A stretch of DNA of 64,000 nt from Oscillospiraceae bacterium (GTDB taxonomy: Bacteria; Bacillota; Clostridia; Oscillospirales; QAMX01), in NCBI GenBank assembly GCA_015067825.1, contig SVLQ01000004.1, forward strand, positions 118,202 to 182,201, written 5' to 3'. The notes under the pieces were generated by a model. It was given only the letters and a program-made list of their open reading frames with translations, ran no database searches and was not told where the DNA came from. Positions 12,427 to 21,609 of the stretch are shown here, piece after piece; within the stretch, counting starts at the first letter, position 1; every line of letters starts with the position of its first letter. The position numbers and the translations under genes were made by a program.

Positions 12427-13077
12427 TTATTCGCCGCGGATCACGCGGATCGCCTCGGCGGGATCTGCGTGGGTAAAGACCGCGTTTCCTGCGACCAGAA
12501 CGTCGGCACCGGCCGCACGGATCTCGGCTGCGTTTTCAAGGTTCACACCGCCGTCGACTTCAAGCATAATGTCTCTGCCGGAGGCATCGATCATTTCGCG
12601 CACGGTGCGCAGCTTGGCAAGCGTAGCGGGGATGAACTTCTGACCGCCGAAACCGGGGTTGACCGACATGCAGAGGATCAGGTCGACGTCATCCATGACA
12701 TAACGGAGGCACTCGGGCGAGGTCGCCGGATTGATCGAAACGCCGGCCTTGATGCCGTGGGCCTTGATCATCTGGATCGCACGGTGCAGGTGGGTACAGG
12801 CTTCGGCGTGGACGGTGATGATGTCCGCACCGGCGGAGGCAAATTCGTCGATGTAGCGGATGGGATCGCAGATCATCAAGTGCACATCCAGCGTGGTCTG
12901 CGTGCGCTTGCGCAGCGCACGGATTGTCGGCTGGCCGAAGGTGATGTTCTGCACGAACATACCGTCCATCACGTCGCAGTGGATCATGTCCGCACCGGCC
13001 TCGTCGAGCATCTTAAGCGCATCGGCAAAGTCGGTAAAATCCGCCGAAAGGATCGAGGGAGATACCTTTGCCGCCAT
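12427..13077 (-). CDS. rpe: Ribulose-phosphate 3-epimerase
   Basis: The 216-residue TIM barrel interconverts ribulose-5-phosphate and xylulose-5-phosphate. Signature elements are VSPSILSADF at the start, MIHCDVMDGMFVQNITFG, HLMICDP, MSVNPGFGGQKF and the late EVDGGVN with VAGNAVF. The catalytic Asp residues and the metal-binding His/Asp of the family are present. The start lies 3 bases after the stop of the DHDPS-family gene, so the two form an operon. The divergent operon encodes xylulokinase, whose product (xylulose-5-phosphate) is an rpe substrate; shared physiological use is plausible. Confidence 0.96.
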   Translation of the reverse strand: MAAKVSPSILSADFTDFADALKMLDEAGADMIHCDVMDGMFVQNITFGQPTIRALRKRTQTTLDVHLMICDPIRYIDEFASAGADIITVHAEACTHLHRAIQMIKAHGIKAGVSINPATSPECLRYVMDDVDLILCMSVNPGFGGQKFIPATLAKLRTVREMIDASGRDIMLEVDGGVNLENAAEIRAAGADVLVAGNAVFTHADPAEAIRVIRGE

Positions 13078-13080
13078 AGC

Positions 13081-14031
13081 TTAGACCCTCACACCCAGAT
13101 CGAGATTCCAGTATTTGAGGATGTCGGCGTAGAGCGCTTCGAGTTCGACCACTTCGGTGTAGAAAGCCGGGACAAACTTCGACGCGTCGAGCGTACGGGA
13201 GTAGTCGGACATTTCCGGGAAGTGGAAGGTCTTGAGGTATTTCTTCGCGCAGACCGGGTACATACGGCTTTCGATCGCTGAAACGACGCCGAGGAAGTTC
13301 TGAACACGTTCCGCAAGCTCCGGCTGAGCTTCAAAGTTCTTGCAGAGCCAAGCGTAGAGTTCGGGGTGGAAGTTGGCCATAACGCCCGAGAAGCCCGAGG
13401 CACCGGCCTTGAGGGTCATGAGCAGCTGGGCACAGTTGGCGTTGAAGACCTTAACGATGCCCTTACCGGCGCGGATCTTTTCGATGACCTGTTCGGCGTC
13501 GCAGCAGGTGTCCTTCATGAAGGAGAAACGGCCGAGGTCGGCGAGGTAAGAAACCAGCGGGGCGTTGAGAACGCGCTTATACGGCGCGGGGCATTCGTAG
13601 AAACCGAACGAGATCGCCGGATCAACTTTCGCGAGGAAGGTTTCGAGGTTCTTCTTCAGAACGTCGTCGCTTTCGTCGGCGTTGGCGAAACGGTTGGGCA
13701 GGAGAACGATGTTCTCGGCACCGGTTTCGGCCATTTTGTGGACGATGCGAACCTGATCGTCGATGGAATCGGGGGTATGACCGCTGGCGACGACGCCAAC
13801 ACGGCCGTTGACCTGCTTAACGATGAAGCTGGCGAGTTCAACTTTTTCTTCGTCGGAGAGGAAGAACATTTCCGAAGACTGGCAGACGGCGAAGATGCCG
13901 GCCACGCCGCGTTCGATATACCATTCAACGAGCTTTTCGACCATTGCGTAGTCGATCTTGCCGTCGGGGGTATAGGGGGTAATCATTGTCGGCCAAACGC
14001 CGTTCTGGATCTGTGCGTTTTTCATATCCAT
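13081..14031 (-). CDS. Dihydrodipicolinate synthase / N-acetylneuraminate lyase family aldolase
   Basis: This 316-residue class I aldolase has the Schiff-base lysine in FSFMKDTCCD and the catalytic Tyr in GFYECPAPYKRV. In place of the GTTGE motif of true DapA it has AVCQSSEM, so lysine biosynthesis is not a safe call. Related enzymes cleave or form 2-keto-3-deoxy sugar acids or sialic acids. With rpe downstream and xylB divergent, a role in sugar acid breakdown is more likely. Two in-frame ATGs (14031 and 14025) follow the same GGAG; the first has a 4-base and the second a 10-base spacer, so the start may be two codons later. Confidence 0.85.
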   Translation of the reverse strand: MDMKNAQIQNGVWPTMITPYTPDGKIDYAMVEKLVEWYIERGVAGIFAVCQSSEMFFLSDEEKVELASFIVKQVNGRVGVVASGHTPDSIDDQVRIVHKMAETGAENIVLLPNRFANADESDDVLKKNLETFLAKVDPAISFGFYECPAPYKRVLNAPLVSYLADLGRFSFMKDTCCDAEQVIEKIRAGKGIVKVFNANCAQLLMTLKAGASGFSGVMANFHPELYAWLCKNFEAQPELAERVQNFLGVVSAIESRMYPVCAKKYLKTFHFPEMSDYSRTLDASKFVPAFYTEVVELEALYADILKYWNLDLGVRV

Positions 14032-14092
14032 ATCGCTCCTTTATCTATTGCTCCGTCTGAGAAGACAGTCGGAATATAAATTATATGCATTA

Positions 14093-14121
14093 ATTATATA
14101 CCAACTCTGAAAAAAAGGCAA
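14093..14121 (-). promoter_or_regulatory. Sigma-A promoter for the aldolase-rpe operon
   Basis: On the minus strand TTGCCT (14116-14121), 17-bp spacer and TATAAT (14093-14098). It diverges from the xylB promoter only 40 bp away. Confidence 0.8.
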
Positions 14122-14159
14122 GTCTATTTTGGAAAGAACTGCGATAAAGCGGAAAAGAC

Positions 14160-14188
14160 TTGCTATCGTCCGCACAAAATGGTATAAT
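14160..14188 (+). promoter_or_regulatory. Sigma-A promoter for the xylB operon
   Basis: TTGCTA (14160-14165), 17-bp spacer, TATAAT (14183-14188), with an extended TGG before the -10. Confidence 0.82.
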
Positions 14189-14243
14189 TGTTTTACAGTA
14201 TGGAACGCCGTAGTTTACGGCGAAAGAATAAGGAAGTGGAGCT

Positions 14244-15773
14244 ATGCGTTATCTGCTGGGTGTCGATATCGGCACGTCCGGAACCAAAAGCGTGCTTTTT
14301 GATGAGATCGGAACTGTGGTTGCCCACGCGACGGTGGAGTACCCGATGTACCAGCCCAAAGCCGGCTGGGCCGAGCAGGACCCTGAGGACTGGTGGCGTG
14401 CGGTGTGCGGGAGCATTTCCGCGGTCATCGCCAAGAGCGGGATCGACGCCGCGGAGATCGCCGGTGTCGGTCTGAGTGGACAGATGCACAGCCTTGTCTG
14501 CCTCGACGGCGACGGCAAGGTTTTGCGCAAGGCGATCCTTTGGTGCGATCAACGCACCGCGGCCGAAGCGGCCGAACTGACCGAGATCGTCGGCCGCGAA
14601 CGCTTGGTGGAGATTACCGCCAACCCGGCGATGACCGGTTTCACGGCAGCAAAGCTCCTGTGGGTCAGAAACCACGAACCGGAGATTTACGAAAAAACGC
14701 GCAAGATCCTTCTCCCCAAAGACTATATCCGCCTGCGTCTGACCGGCGAATACGCCACCGAGGTTTCCGATGCCAGCGGCATGCAACTGCTCGACGTTGC
14801 CAAGCGCACGTGGAGCCAGCCTCTGCTCGATACGCTCGAGATCGACCGTTCGCTTCTCGCTGACGTCTACGAATCGGTCTATGTTTCCGGCAAGGTCACG
14901 GCAGAAGCCGCCAAACTTACGGGGCTCTGCCCGGGTACGCCGGTTGTCGGCGGTGCGGGCGACCAAGCCGCAGGCGGTGTCGGCAACGGCATCGTGCGCA
15001 CGGGTACGGTTTCGGCTACGCTCGGCACCTCCGGCGTCGTGTTTGCCCATACCGATGAGATGGTGCTCGATAAAGAAGGCCGCGTCCACACGCTCTGTCA
15101 CGCCGTTCCCGGCTGCTGGCACGTGATGGGCGTTACGCAGGCTGCCGGTCTGTCGCTGAAGTGGTTCCGCGAACAGTTCTGCAAGGCGGAAGAAGCGGCT
15201 GCCGATCTCTACGGCGAAGACGTCTACGTACTCCTCGACCGTTTGGCGGCCGATGTTCCTGCCGGCTGCGACGGACTGTTCTACCTGCCGTATCTGATGG
15301 GCGAGCGCACTCCGCATCTCGATCCCAACGCCCGCGGCGTGTTCTTCGGTCTCAATGCCCGCCACACCAAAGCCGACCTGCTGCGCGCGGTGATGGAAGG
15401 CGTTGGTTATTCGATGAAGGATTGCCTCGAGATCCTCAAGAAAATGGGCGTTCCCGTCGACGAAGTGCGTGCTTCCGGCGGCGGCGGCAAAAGTGCGCTT
15501 TGGCGCCAGATGCTCGCCGATATGTTTGCCAAAAAGGTCACGACGATCAACGTCTCCGAAGGCCCGGCGCTCGGTGTGGCCATCCTCGCCGGTACGGCTG
15601 CCGGGATCTACGGCAGCGTAGCCGAGGGCTGTGATGCGATCATTTCCCGCAAGACCACCCAACGCGCACAGGCGGAAGCCAAACAGCTCTACAAAACGCA
15701 TTACCCCGTCTACAAGAGCCTCTACCGCTCGCTGAAACATGAATTTGCAAAACTCAATGCGATCAGTCAATAA
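14244..15773 (+). CDS. xylB: Xylulokinase
   Basis: This 509-residue FGGY-family kinase phosphorylates D-xylulose to xylulose-5-phosphate. It has the N-terminal phosphate-binding LLGVDIGTSGTKSVLFDE, the substrate motif GLSGQMHSLVCLD, ILWCDQRT, the catalytic Asp in GGAGDQAAGG, and the C-terminal ATP-binding ASGGGGKSALWRQM. MH after SGQ is typical of xylulokinases as opposed to glycerol kinases. AGGAAG lies 8 bases before the ATG. It heads a transcript with a sugar isomerase/epimerase and a phosphatase gene. The divergent rpe makes its product part of the pentose phosphate pool. Confidence 0.94.
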   Translation: MRYLLGVDIGTSGTKSVLFDEIGTVVAHATVEYPMYQPKAGWAEQDPEDWWRAVCGSISAVIAKSGIDAAEIAGVGLSGQMHSLVCLDGDGKVLRKAILWCDQRTAAEAAELTEIVGRERLVEITANPAMTGFTAAKLLWVRNHEPEIYEKTRKILLPKDYIRLRLTGEYATEVSDASGMQLLDVAKRTWSQPLLDTLEIDRSLLADVYESVYVSGKVTAEAAKLTGLCPGTPVVGGAGDQAAGGVGNGIVRTGTVSATLGTSGVVFAHTDEMVLDKEGRVHTLCHAVPGCWHVMGVTQAAGLSLKWFREQFCKAEEAAADLYGEDVYVLLDRLAADVPAGCDGLFYLPYLMGERTPHLDPNARGVFFGLNARHTKADLLRAVMEGVGYSMKDCLEILKKMGVPVDEVRASGGGGKSALWRQMLADMFAKKVTTINVSEGPALGVAILAGTAAGIYGSVAEGCDAIISRKTTQRAQAEAKQLYKTHYPVYKSLYRSLKHEFAKLNAISQ

Positions 15774-15800
15774 CTTTTATTCAAAAAGGAGCGATTCAGA

Positions 15801-16568
15801 ATGAGTAACATGAAAATTGCCGCCCAACTGTATACCGTCCGCGAATTCTGCCGCGACGAAGCCGGTATCATCGCAAGCCTCGAAAAGATCGCCAAGATCG
15901 GCTACAAGTACGTCCAGATCTCCGGTGTCGCCGATATTGATCCGCATCGCATGCGCGAGCTGATGGACGCCAACGGCCTCAAGTGCGTTGTCACCCACTA
16001 CGGCTTTGAGCGTTACTGGAACGAACTCGACGCAATGATCGAAAAGCATAAGATCCTCGGCAGCCCCAACGCCGGTATCGGCGGCTTCTTCGCCGAAGAC
16101 CGCGAAGACGTTAGGTATTACCTCGAATTTGCGGAAAAAGCCGAATTTGTTGCGCAGAAATTCAAGGAAAACGGCATGGGCTTTGTTTACCACAACCATG
16201 CACACGAATTCATTCATTTCGACGGCAAAACCGCGCTGGAGCTGCTTTACGAAAAAGCACCGACCATGCAGACCGAACTCGACCTCCACTGGGTCGTTGC
16301 GGGCGGCGGTGATCCCGTGCAATGGATCGAAAAATATGCCGGCCGCATGAACGTCATCCACTACAAGGATTTCGGCGTCAACGGCAAGGGCGAACGCCTC
16401 TACCGCGAGATCGGCGAGGGCAACCTGAACTGGATGGCGATCAATGCTGCCGCCGAAAAAGCCGGTGTCGAATATTGCATCGTCGAACAGGACGATACCT
16501 ACGACCGCGATCCGTTTGAAAGCCTTGCCATCAGCTACAAAAACCTCAAGGCGATGGGTCTGCAATAA
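15801..16568 (+). CDS. Sugar phosphate isomerase/epimerase, TIM barrel
   Basis: This 255-residue xylose-isomerase-like barrel protein has MKIAAQLYTVREFCRD, VYHNHAHEF, NVIHYKDFG and EYCIVEQDDTYDRD. These supply the acidic and His metal ligands of the fold. It follows xylB by 27 bases behind AAAAGGAGCG. Its motif set matches the gene at 2862-3689, so the two probably act on similar compounds in different regulons. The exact substrate is not known; feeding an isomerised ketose to the kinase upstream is an inference from context. Confidence 0.88.
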   Translation: MSNMKIAAQLYTVREFCRDEAGIIASLEKIAKIGYKYVQISGVADIDPHRMRELMDANGLKCVVTHYGFERYWNELDAMIEKHKILGSPNAGIGGFFAEDREDVRYYLEFAEKAEFVAQKFKENGMGFVYHNHAHEFIHFDGKTALELLYEKAPTMQTELDLHWVVAGGGDPVQWIEKYAGRMNVIHYKDFGVNGKGERLYREIGEGNLNWMAINAAAEKAGVEYCIVEQDDTYDRDPFESLAISYKNLKAMGLQ

Positions 16569-16571
16569 TCG

Positions 16572-17690
16572 ATGGAACGATATCTGCAAAGGAAAACCTC
16601 GCAATACCGGCGTGTGATCGCCGTCAGCGATATCCATGGCAACGCATCGGTGTTTCGGTCGCTGCTTGCCAATCTGCATCTGACCGACGACGATCTGCTC
16701 GTTCTCGTCGGCGACTATATCAACCGCGGGAAAGAGAGCATTGAAACGCTGCGGATCGTGATGGATCTGGCGCAGCGTGAAAACGTCGTCGTGCTCAAGG
16801 GCAACATGGACCGCCTGATCGACTGGTATCTTTGGCGCGGCGAGGAAGAAGAACTGCTCGCGCATTTTGCCGATTACCGCCGCGGCTGGGGCGTTTTGTT
16901 CGACGATTGGGCTGCCGAATGCGGTTTTCCGCTCCCGAATGCCGAGAACTTCGCCGAAATCCGTGCGGTGCTGCAAAAGAAGCACGCCGCTGAGGCCTCC
17001 TTCATCCGCGATCTGCCGTTTGGACTGGAGATCGAAGACCATATCTTCGTCCACGCCGGGATTGCCCCGGTCACGGAGTGGCGCGCTTCAACCGAGCAGC
17101 AGATGCTGAAAAACGATCCGTTTCTCGCGCACGGGGCCAACCCCACGGGCAAAACTGTCGTGGTTGGCCATACGCCGGTGTGGAACAGCATGGAGTCGGA
17201 AAATACCAACAACCCGATCTTCTTCCATGATCGGCACGTCATCGGCATCGACGGCGGCATCGGCGTCAAGGATTTTTCGCAGCTCAATGCGCTTGTGATC
17301 ACACGCGACGGCGATGGGTACCGATATGAAACGTGCTTTGCCGACGAATACCCGCGCACGGTTGCCCGCAGAAGCTTTGTGCCTGAGTGCGCTCATTCGC
17401 TCTTCAAGGATATGTGGCCGGATTACCACCTCGAACGGCTGGAGGTCGGCGCCGATTTTTCCTACTGCCGTCTGACCGGATCGGGCAGGGAAGGCTGGGC
17501 CAAAAACGAGCACATCGGCACCGACGAAAACGGCTGGCGCTTTGTCCGCAGCTCGGTCTCCTCTCTGCTGCCGGTTACGGTTGGCGAAGAACTCGCCGTG
17601 CTCGATGGCACCTGTGGCAACTTTGCCTACGTAAAAAACGCATCCGGCCGGATCGGCTGGGTCCCGCGCGACGTGGTCGATGCGAAATAA
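16572..17690 (+). CDS. PPP-type metallophosphatase with C-terminal SH3-like region
   Basis: The 372-residue protein opens with the calcineurin-like signature: VSDIHGN, GDYINRG, LKGNMD, then VVGHTPVW and HVIGIDGGIG, which together build the two-metal site of serine/threonine-type phosphatases. Residues ~290-372 look like one or two SH3-like barrels (EGWAKNEHIGTDENGWRFVR, GRIGWVPRDVV). The substrate could be a protein or a nucleotide. It starts 3 bases after the isomerase stop and has no clear ribosome site of its own, which suggests translational coupling. There are no membrane segments. Confidence 0.85.
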   Translation: MERYLQRKTSQYRRVIAVSDIHGNASVFRSLLANLHLTDDDLLVLVGDYINRGKESIETLRIVMDLAQRENVVVLKGNMDRLIDWYLWRGEEEELLAHFADYRRGWGVLFDDWAAECGFPLPNAENFAEIRAVLQKKHAAEASFIRDLPFGLEIEDHIFVHAGIAPVTEWRASTEQQMLKNDPFLAHGANPTGKTVVVGHTPVWNSMESENTNNPIFFHDRHVIGIDGGIGVKDFSQLNALVITRDGDGYRYETCFADEYPRTVARRSFVPECAHSLFKDMWPDYHLERLEVGADFSYCRLTGSGREGWAKNEHIGTDENGWRFVRSSVSSLLPVTVGEELAVLDGTCGNFAYVKNASGRIGWVPRDVVDAK

Positions 17691-17752
17691 CGCAAAATAA
17701 CTTTGCCGGGGCAGCATTTTCGTGCTGTCCCGGATTTTATCATCGAGATCGG

Positions 17753-18196
17753 GTGATTGACTTGAAGGTCAGTTTCTATGAAACAGCGGAAGATCGGCTG
17801 CTGAAATTTGCCGTGATCGTATCCAGACACAACGGAAAATGGGTGTTTTGCAAGCATAAAGGAAGAGATACCTATGAGATTCCCGGCGGACACCGGGAAT
17901 TGGGAGAAACGATCGAGGAAGCCGCCAGGCGTGAACTTGCGGAAGAGACCGGTGCGCTGGAATTTTCGATAGCGCCTGTCTGCGTATACTCCGTGACAGG
18001 CAAAAACCGTGTGAACCAAACCGGCGAGGAAACGTTTGGGATGTTGTTTGCGGCCGATATCTTGACGTTTGCGGATGAACTGCACAGCGAAATGGAAGGC
18101 ATTTCGCTGTTTGAGGAATTTCCGGCCGCGTGGACATACCCCGAAATCCAACCTTTTTTGCTCCGGGAGTATTTGCGGAGAGCCGCGGCTGAATAG
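17753..18196 (+). CDS. Nudix hydrolase
   Basis: About 147 residues with a complete Nudix box (GGHRELGETIEEAARRELAEETGA), which binds the metal and hydrolyses nucleoside diphosphates linked to another group. The start is uncertain: GTG at 17753 and TTG at 17762 are both in frame and neither has a strong ribosome site; the frame is open far upstream but overlaps the phosphatase gene, so an earlier start is unlikely. It lies about 60 bases after the phosphatase and may share its transcript. The substrate is not predictable. Confidence 0.82.
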   Translation: MIDLKVSFYETAEDRLLKFAVIVSRHNGKWVFCKHKGRDTYEIPGGHRELGETIEEAARRELAEETGALEFSIAPVCVYSVTGKNRVNQTGEETFGMLFAADILTFADELHSEMEGISLFEEFPAAWTYPEIQPFLLREYLRRAAAE

Positions 18197-18283
18197 GCAA
18201 CGGCTTACCGTGTGGTGTTTCTCTCCCTCCGTCCCGGAACCGTTTTGTGTTCCACTGTAAATCGGTACGAACCGGCTCACAAC

Positions 18284-18322
18284 AAAAAAACGACCGCCCC
18301 AGATCAAATCGTGGGGCGGTCG
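18284..18322 (-). terminator. Terminator after the GH38 gene, probably shared with the Nudix gene
   Basis: CGACCGCCCC / GGGGCGGTCG is a 10-bp perfect stem; on the minus strand it is followed by TTTTTTT. On the plus strand the T-tract is weaker. Confidence 0.9.
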
Positions 18323-18340
18323 TACTGTTTTAAGGGGATC

Positions 18341-21300
18341 TTAGTAAGCGACTTTGATCGTCTTGATTTCGAACGGACGCAGGGTGAGCTGCAACTCCTG
18401 CGAGGCGCCGAGATCGGCCTGCGGCTCTTCGAGCATGTTGGTCTCCCAAACGCCCTTGGGCGCGAACGGCAGACGCAGCGTGGTGGCCGTACGGCCGCCT
18501 TCGGCTTCGTAGAGACGGAGGATGAAGGCGCGTTCGGCGTCTTCACACGGCTTGATGGTCTCGAGCACGACGTTGGTGTCGTCGATGGTGGCGATCGGAG
18601 CCACCGCTTCGCCGCCGGCGACTGCGACGTGCTTGTAGTTTAAGAGGTACGCCGGACGCACGACGTTTTCGGCCGAGAAGCCGCCGTCATGCGGCAGGAA
18701 CGAGTATTCGCAGTAGTGCATACCGTGGTCGCCCGTGTAGTCCGGACGGTTGCCGCCCTTGTGAAGCGTCAGACGCAGCTGACCGCCGTACGCAGAGATC
18801 GCGTATTTACAGTCGTTCAGGATCGCAACACCGTAGTTGTGCTCGGAAAGGTCGGTGTACTTGTGGTTCAGAACCTCAAACTTCGCCTTATCGACGGAGT
18901 TGTTGCGCGTGGTCGGACGGCGCAGGTAGCCGAACTGGATCTCCTGGCGGACAAAGTCGGAGAACACGTCGGTGTCGAACGCGGTCTTCAGGAGGCGGTG
19001 GTCGTCGTTCCAGTTCATCATCGTCTCAAAGCGGACTTCCGGCGAATCGGCGAAGAAGACCATGTCCTGCGTGACCGACGAACGCTCGGTCAGCTGATAG
19101 CTGCGGCGGATGCGGAATTCAACACAGCCGTTGGAAACGACTTCTTCGGAGAGAAGCTTGGCCGACGGACGCAGCTTAAGTTCGATATCGGCGTCGATGT
19201 CCCAGTTGTCCCACGCGGAGGGGACGTCTTCGGCGATGAGGAAGGTGTTGAGCGGGTAACCTTCGCCGCAAAGCTCACGGTTGGAGGTGAGATCGTAGAA
19301 CGAGCTGATCGTACCGTCTTCGGTGAAGGTGACCTTGGCAAACGGCGTCTGCAGCGTTTTGCCGTCGTAGACGAATTTGCTCGTATCGGCGGTGGCGGCA
19401 CCGGCGACCAGCTTGGCGGAAGCGTACGGCGCGATCGAAACACCGGCGACGGCCAGCTTTTCTTCACCCTTCACGGTGGTGATCTTCTGGCTGCGGTAGC
19501 CTTCCACGCCGGCGAGAGCGCCCGTGAGGTAGAGAACGTCGCTGCGTTCAAACGGCGACGGGTTGTAGACGGTGTAGCTTTCGGCGTCGGAAGCCTTCAG
19601 CAGGGCAGCGGCTTGGCTGGCGGTTTCAGCGAGCAGCGCGGTCATTTCTTCCTTGCACTGATGGTTGGCGCGCGGAATACAGGTGCCGGGCAGAATATCG
19701 TGGAACTGGTTGACGAGCAGGGTGTTCTGCAGCGAACGGAACTTCGTGTCGGCGGCAACCTCGCCGGATTCGATCGCGCGTGCGACCGTCAGGGCTTCGA
19801 GGTTGTGGAGCGCGATTTCCGAGAGACGGTTGTTGCGCTTGATCTCGTGCTGGTTGGTCAGCGTACCGCGGTGGAGCTCGAGGTAGAGTTCACCGACGAA
19901 GGTTTCGGGATCGTGCACTTCGCTCTCAAGGCGCTGCATGAAGTCGGAAACGGTCATGTATTCGTACTTCGGGCAGCCTTCAAGGTCTTTGCAGCGGAGC
20001 GAATGCTCGATCTGATCCCACTGCGGACCGCCGCCGCCGTCGCCGAAGCCGAACGACATCAGCTTCGAATGCGATACGTTCTTCTGGCGCAGGGCGTCTT
20101 CGCCGTCGCTGTTGTGGATCATGGGCATGACCTCACCCGGCAGCATACCGATGTGGGTCTTGTTGAAGTGGGCAAAGACCTTCGTGCCGTCGATGCCCTT
20201 CCAGTAGAAGGTATCGTAGGGGAAGACGTTGGTGTCGTTCCAGTTGATCTTGGTGGTCAGGAAGTACTTCACGCCGCAGCCCTGCATGATCTGCGGGATC
20301 GCCGCGGAGTAACCGAAGGTATCGGGCAGCCAGAAGCTGTCGGAGGTGTAATTGAAGTGCTCACGCGTGAATCTCTGACCCCACAGGAACTGGCGGATCA
20401 TCGATTCGCCCGAGGTGATGTTGCAGTCGCATTCGACCCAAACACCGCCGTTGGGCTCGTAGCGGCCTTCGGCGACCTTTTCGCGGATGCGTTCGAAGAG
20501 TTCCGGATAGTGCTCGCGGATCATTTCGCTGTGGTACGAGGAGCTCTGCACGAATTTGTATTCGGGGTACTGCGCCATCAGGTTCATCTGGTTGGAGTAG
20601 GTGCGGGCGCACTTTTTGATCGTTTCGTCGATATGCCAGAGCCACGCGGTATCCATGTGCGAGTGGCCGATGACGCCGACGTAAGGGACGGTCGTATCGC
20701 CGTTGGTGCGGGCGAGCGACGGCGCCATGACGTCCAGACCGGCGCGGAGCGCGTCTTCAAACAGCTCCTTGCTGACGTCGGCGGGCGAGTAGTAAACGAC
20801 TTCGTGCAGCTTGATCAGCGTGTTTTCGATCTCGGCGCGGCGGAACGAGAACTTGCTCAACGCTTCGTAGAGGCTCAGGAGCGTTTCGAGGTCGAACTTG
20901 AACTTGGCGACGAGGTCGTTACGGGTGCAGATATCCATCGAGCGGAAGGCAAAGCGGAAGTCAGAACGCGGGCGTTCGGTAAACGGCATTTCGCCGATGA
21001 CGTAGTGACCGGCGTAGAATTCGACGGCGAGGTCGATCTTCTGACCGGCAGCCGGGTTCGGGGCGATCATGTCGCAGTAGTGGTTGCCGTGGGTGGTGAC
21101 GACGATCTTGGTGGCGTAGGTGCCCATCGCTTTGCCGTCGACCCAAAGCATGCCTTCGTAACCGCCGAGATGCGGCATCAGGAAGAGCGCGCGGCCGGCC
21201 AGTTCTTCGGGAACGGTATAAGAAGTACGGAACCAGCAGTACACGTTTTCGCCGCCCCAGATATCGCCTTCGGCAACGGGCGCGTAGCCTTCGGTGGGGA

Positions 21301-21436
21301 TGGAATGGTGCTGCTGTTTGGTTTCAAATTTTTCGCAGGGGAGCGAACAGACCTTGTCAAAAAGCATGGGATCAAGCGTTTCGGTCAAGCGCTTCAGCTT
21401 GGAGACGCAGCGTTCGATCTGAACAGAATTGAGCAT
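18341..21436 (-). CDS. Alpha-mannosidase, GH38 family
   Basis: The full-length GH38 enzyme has 1031 residues. An N-terminal beta-sandwich (WFRTSYTVPEELAGRALFL) precedes the catalytic domain with GHSHMDTAWLWHIDE (from about residue 258) and the nucleophile Asp372 in FWLPDTFGY. C-terminal beta domains follow. It hydrolyses terminal alpha-mannosides; the lack of a signal peptide places it in the cytoplasm. It is only distantly similar to the GH38 enzyme at 1-2826 (different spacing and helix content), so the two may cut different linkages. It is a single-gene transcript with its own promoter and terminator. AGGTAGGATCTC precedes the ATG. Confidence 0.94.
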   Translation of the reverse strand: MLNSVQIERCVSKLKRLTETLDPMLFDKVCSLPCEKFETKQQHHSIPTEGYAPVAEGDIWGGENVYCWFRTSYTVPEELAGRALFLMPHLGGYEGMLWVDGKAMGTYATKIVVTTHGNHYCDMIAPNPAAGQKIDLAVEFYAGHYVIGEMPFTERPRSDFRFAFRSMDICTRNDLVAKFKFDLETLLSLYEALSKFSFRRAEIENTLIKLHEVVYYSPADVSKELFEDALRAGLDVMAPSLARTNGDTTVPYVGVIGHSHMDTAWLWHIDETIKKCARTYSNQMNLMAQYPEYKFVQSSSYHSEMIREHYPELFERIREKVAEGRYEPNGGVWVECDCNITSGESMIRQFLWGQRFTREHFNYTSDSFWLPDTFGYSAAIPQIMQGCGVKYFLTTKINWNDTNVFPYDTFYWKGIDGTKVFAHFNKTHIGMLPGEVMPMIHNSDGEDALRQKNVSHSKLMSFGFGDGGGGPQWDQIEHSLRCKDLEGCPKYEYMTVSDFMQRLESEVHDPETFVGELYLELHRGTLTNQHEIKRNNRLSEIALHNLEALTVARAIESGEVAADTKFRSLQNTLLVNQFHDILPGTCIPRANHQCKEEMTALLAETASQAAALLKASDAESYTVYNPSPFERSDVLYLTGALAGVEGYRSQKITTVKGEEKLAVAGVSIAPYASAKLVAGAATADTSKFVYDGKTLQTPFAKVTFTEDGTISSFYDLTSNRELCGEGYPLNTFLIAEDVPSAWDNWDIDADIELKLRPSAKLLSEEVVSNGCVEFRIRRSYQLTERSSVTQDMVFFADSPEVRFETMMNWNDDHRLLKTAFDTDVFSDFVRQEIQFGYLRRPTTRNNSVDKAKFEVLNHKYTDLSEHNYGVAILNDCKYAISAYGGQLRLTLHKGGNRPDYTGDHGMHYCEYSFLPHDGGFSAENVVRPAYLLNYKHVAVAGGEAVAPIATIDDTNVVLETIKPCEDAERAFILRLYEAEGGRTATTLRLPFAPKGVWETNMLEEPQADLGASQELQLTLRPFEIKTIKVAY

Positions 21437-21495
21437 GAGATCCTACCTTTCCGAATCCGCCGGGGGAAATCCGACGGTCAAATTTCGATACCTAT

Positions 21496-21524
21496 ATTAT
21501 ACAGGAAACCGTAGGAAAAGACAA
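21496..21524 (-). promoter_or_regulatory. Promoter for the GH38 gene
   Basis: On the minus strand TTGTCT (21519-21524), 17-bp spacer and TATAAT (21496-21501). Confidence 0.7.
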
Positions 21525-21558
21525 GCCATATTTTTTGCCGGAGTACCGTCTGAACGCG

Positions 21559-21599
21559 AAAAAACGGGCAGAACGCGCTCAAACGGCGTTCTGCCCGTC
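21559..21599 (-). terminator. Intrinsic terminator after the lipoprotein pair
   Basis: On the minus strand a 13-bp stem with arms ACGGGCAGAACGC / GCGTTCTGCCCGT is followed by TTTTTT. Confidence 0.9.
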
Positions 21600-21609
21600 A
21601 AAAATATCC

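Noticed and set aside
11290..13281. Long plus-strand frame of 663 codons
   Set aside because: It runs antisense across the PAS gene, a terminator, rpe and part of the aldolase gene, so it cannot be a real single gene.
13081..14031. Calling the aldolase dapA
   Set aside because: The GTTGE motif of true dihydrodipicolinate synthase is replaced by QSSEM, and the neighbours are pentose phosphate genes, not lysine genes.
18689..21514. Long open frame (941 codons) on the plus strand
   Set aside because: It is antisense to the conserved GH38 gene; long opposite-strand frames arise from C/G-rich third positions and the translation resembles nothing known.
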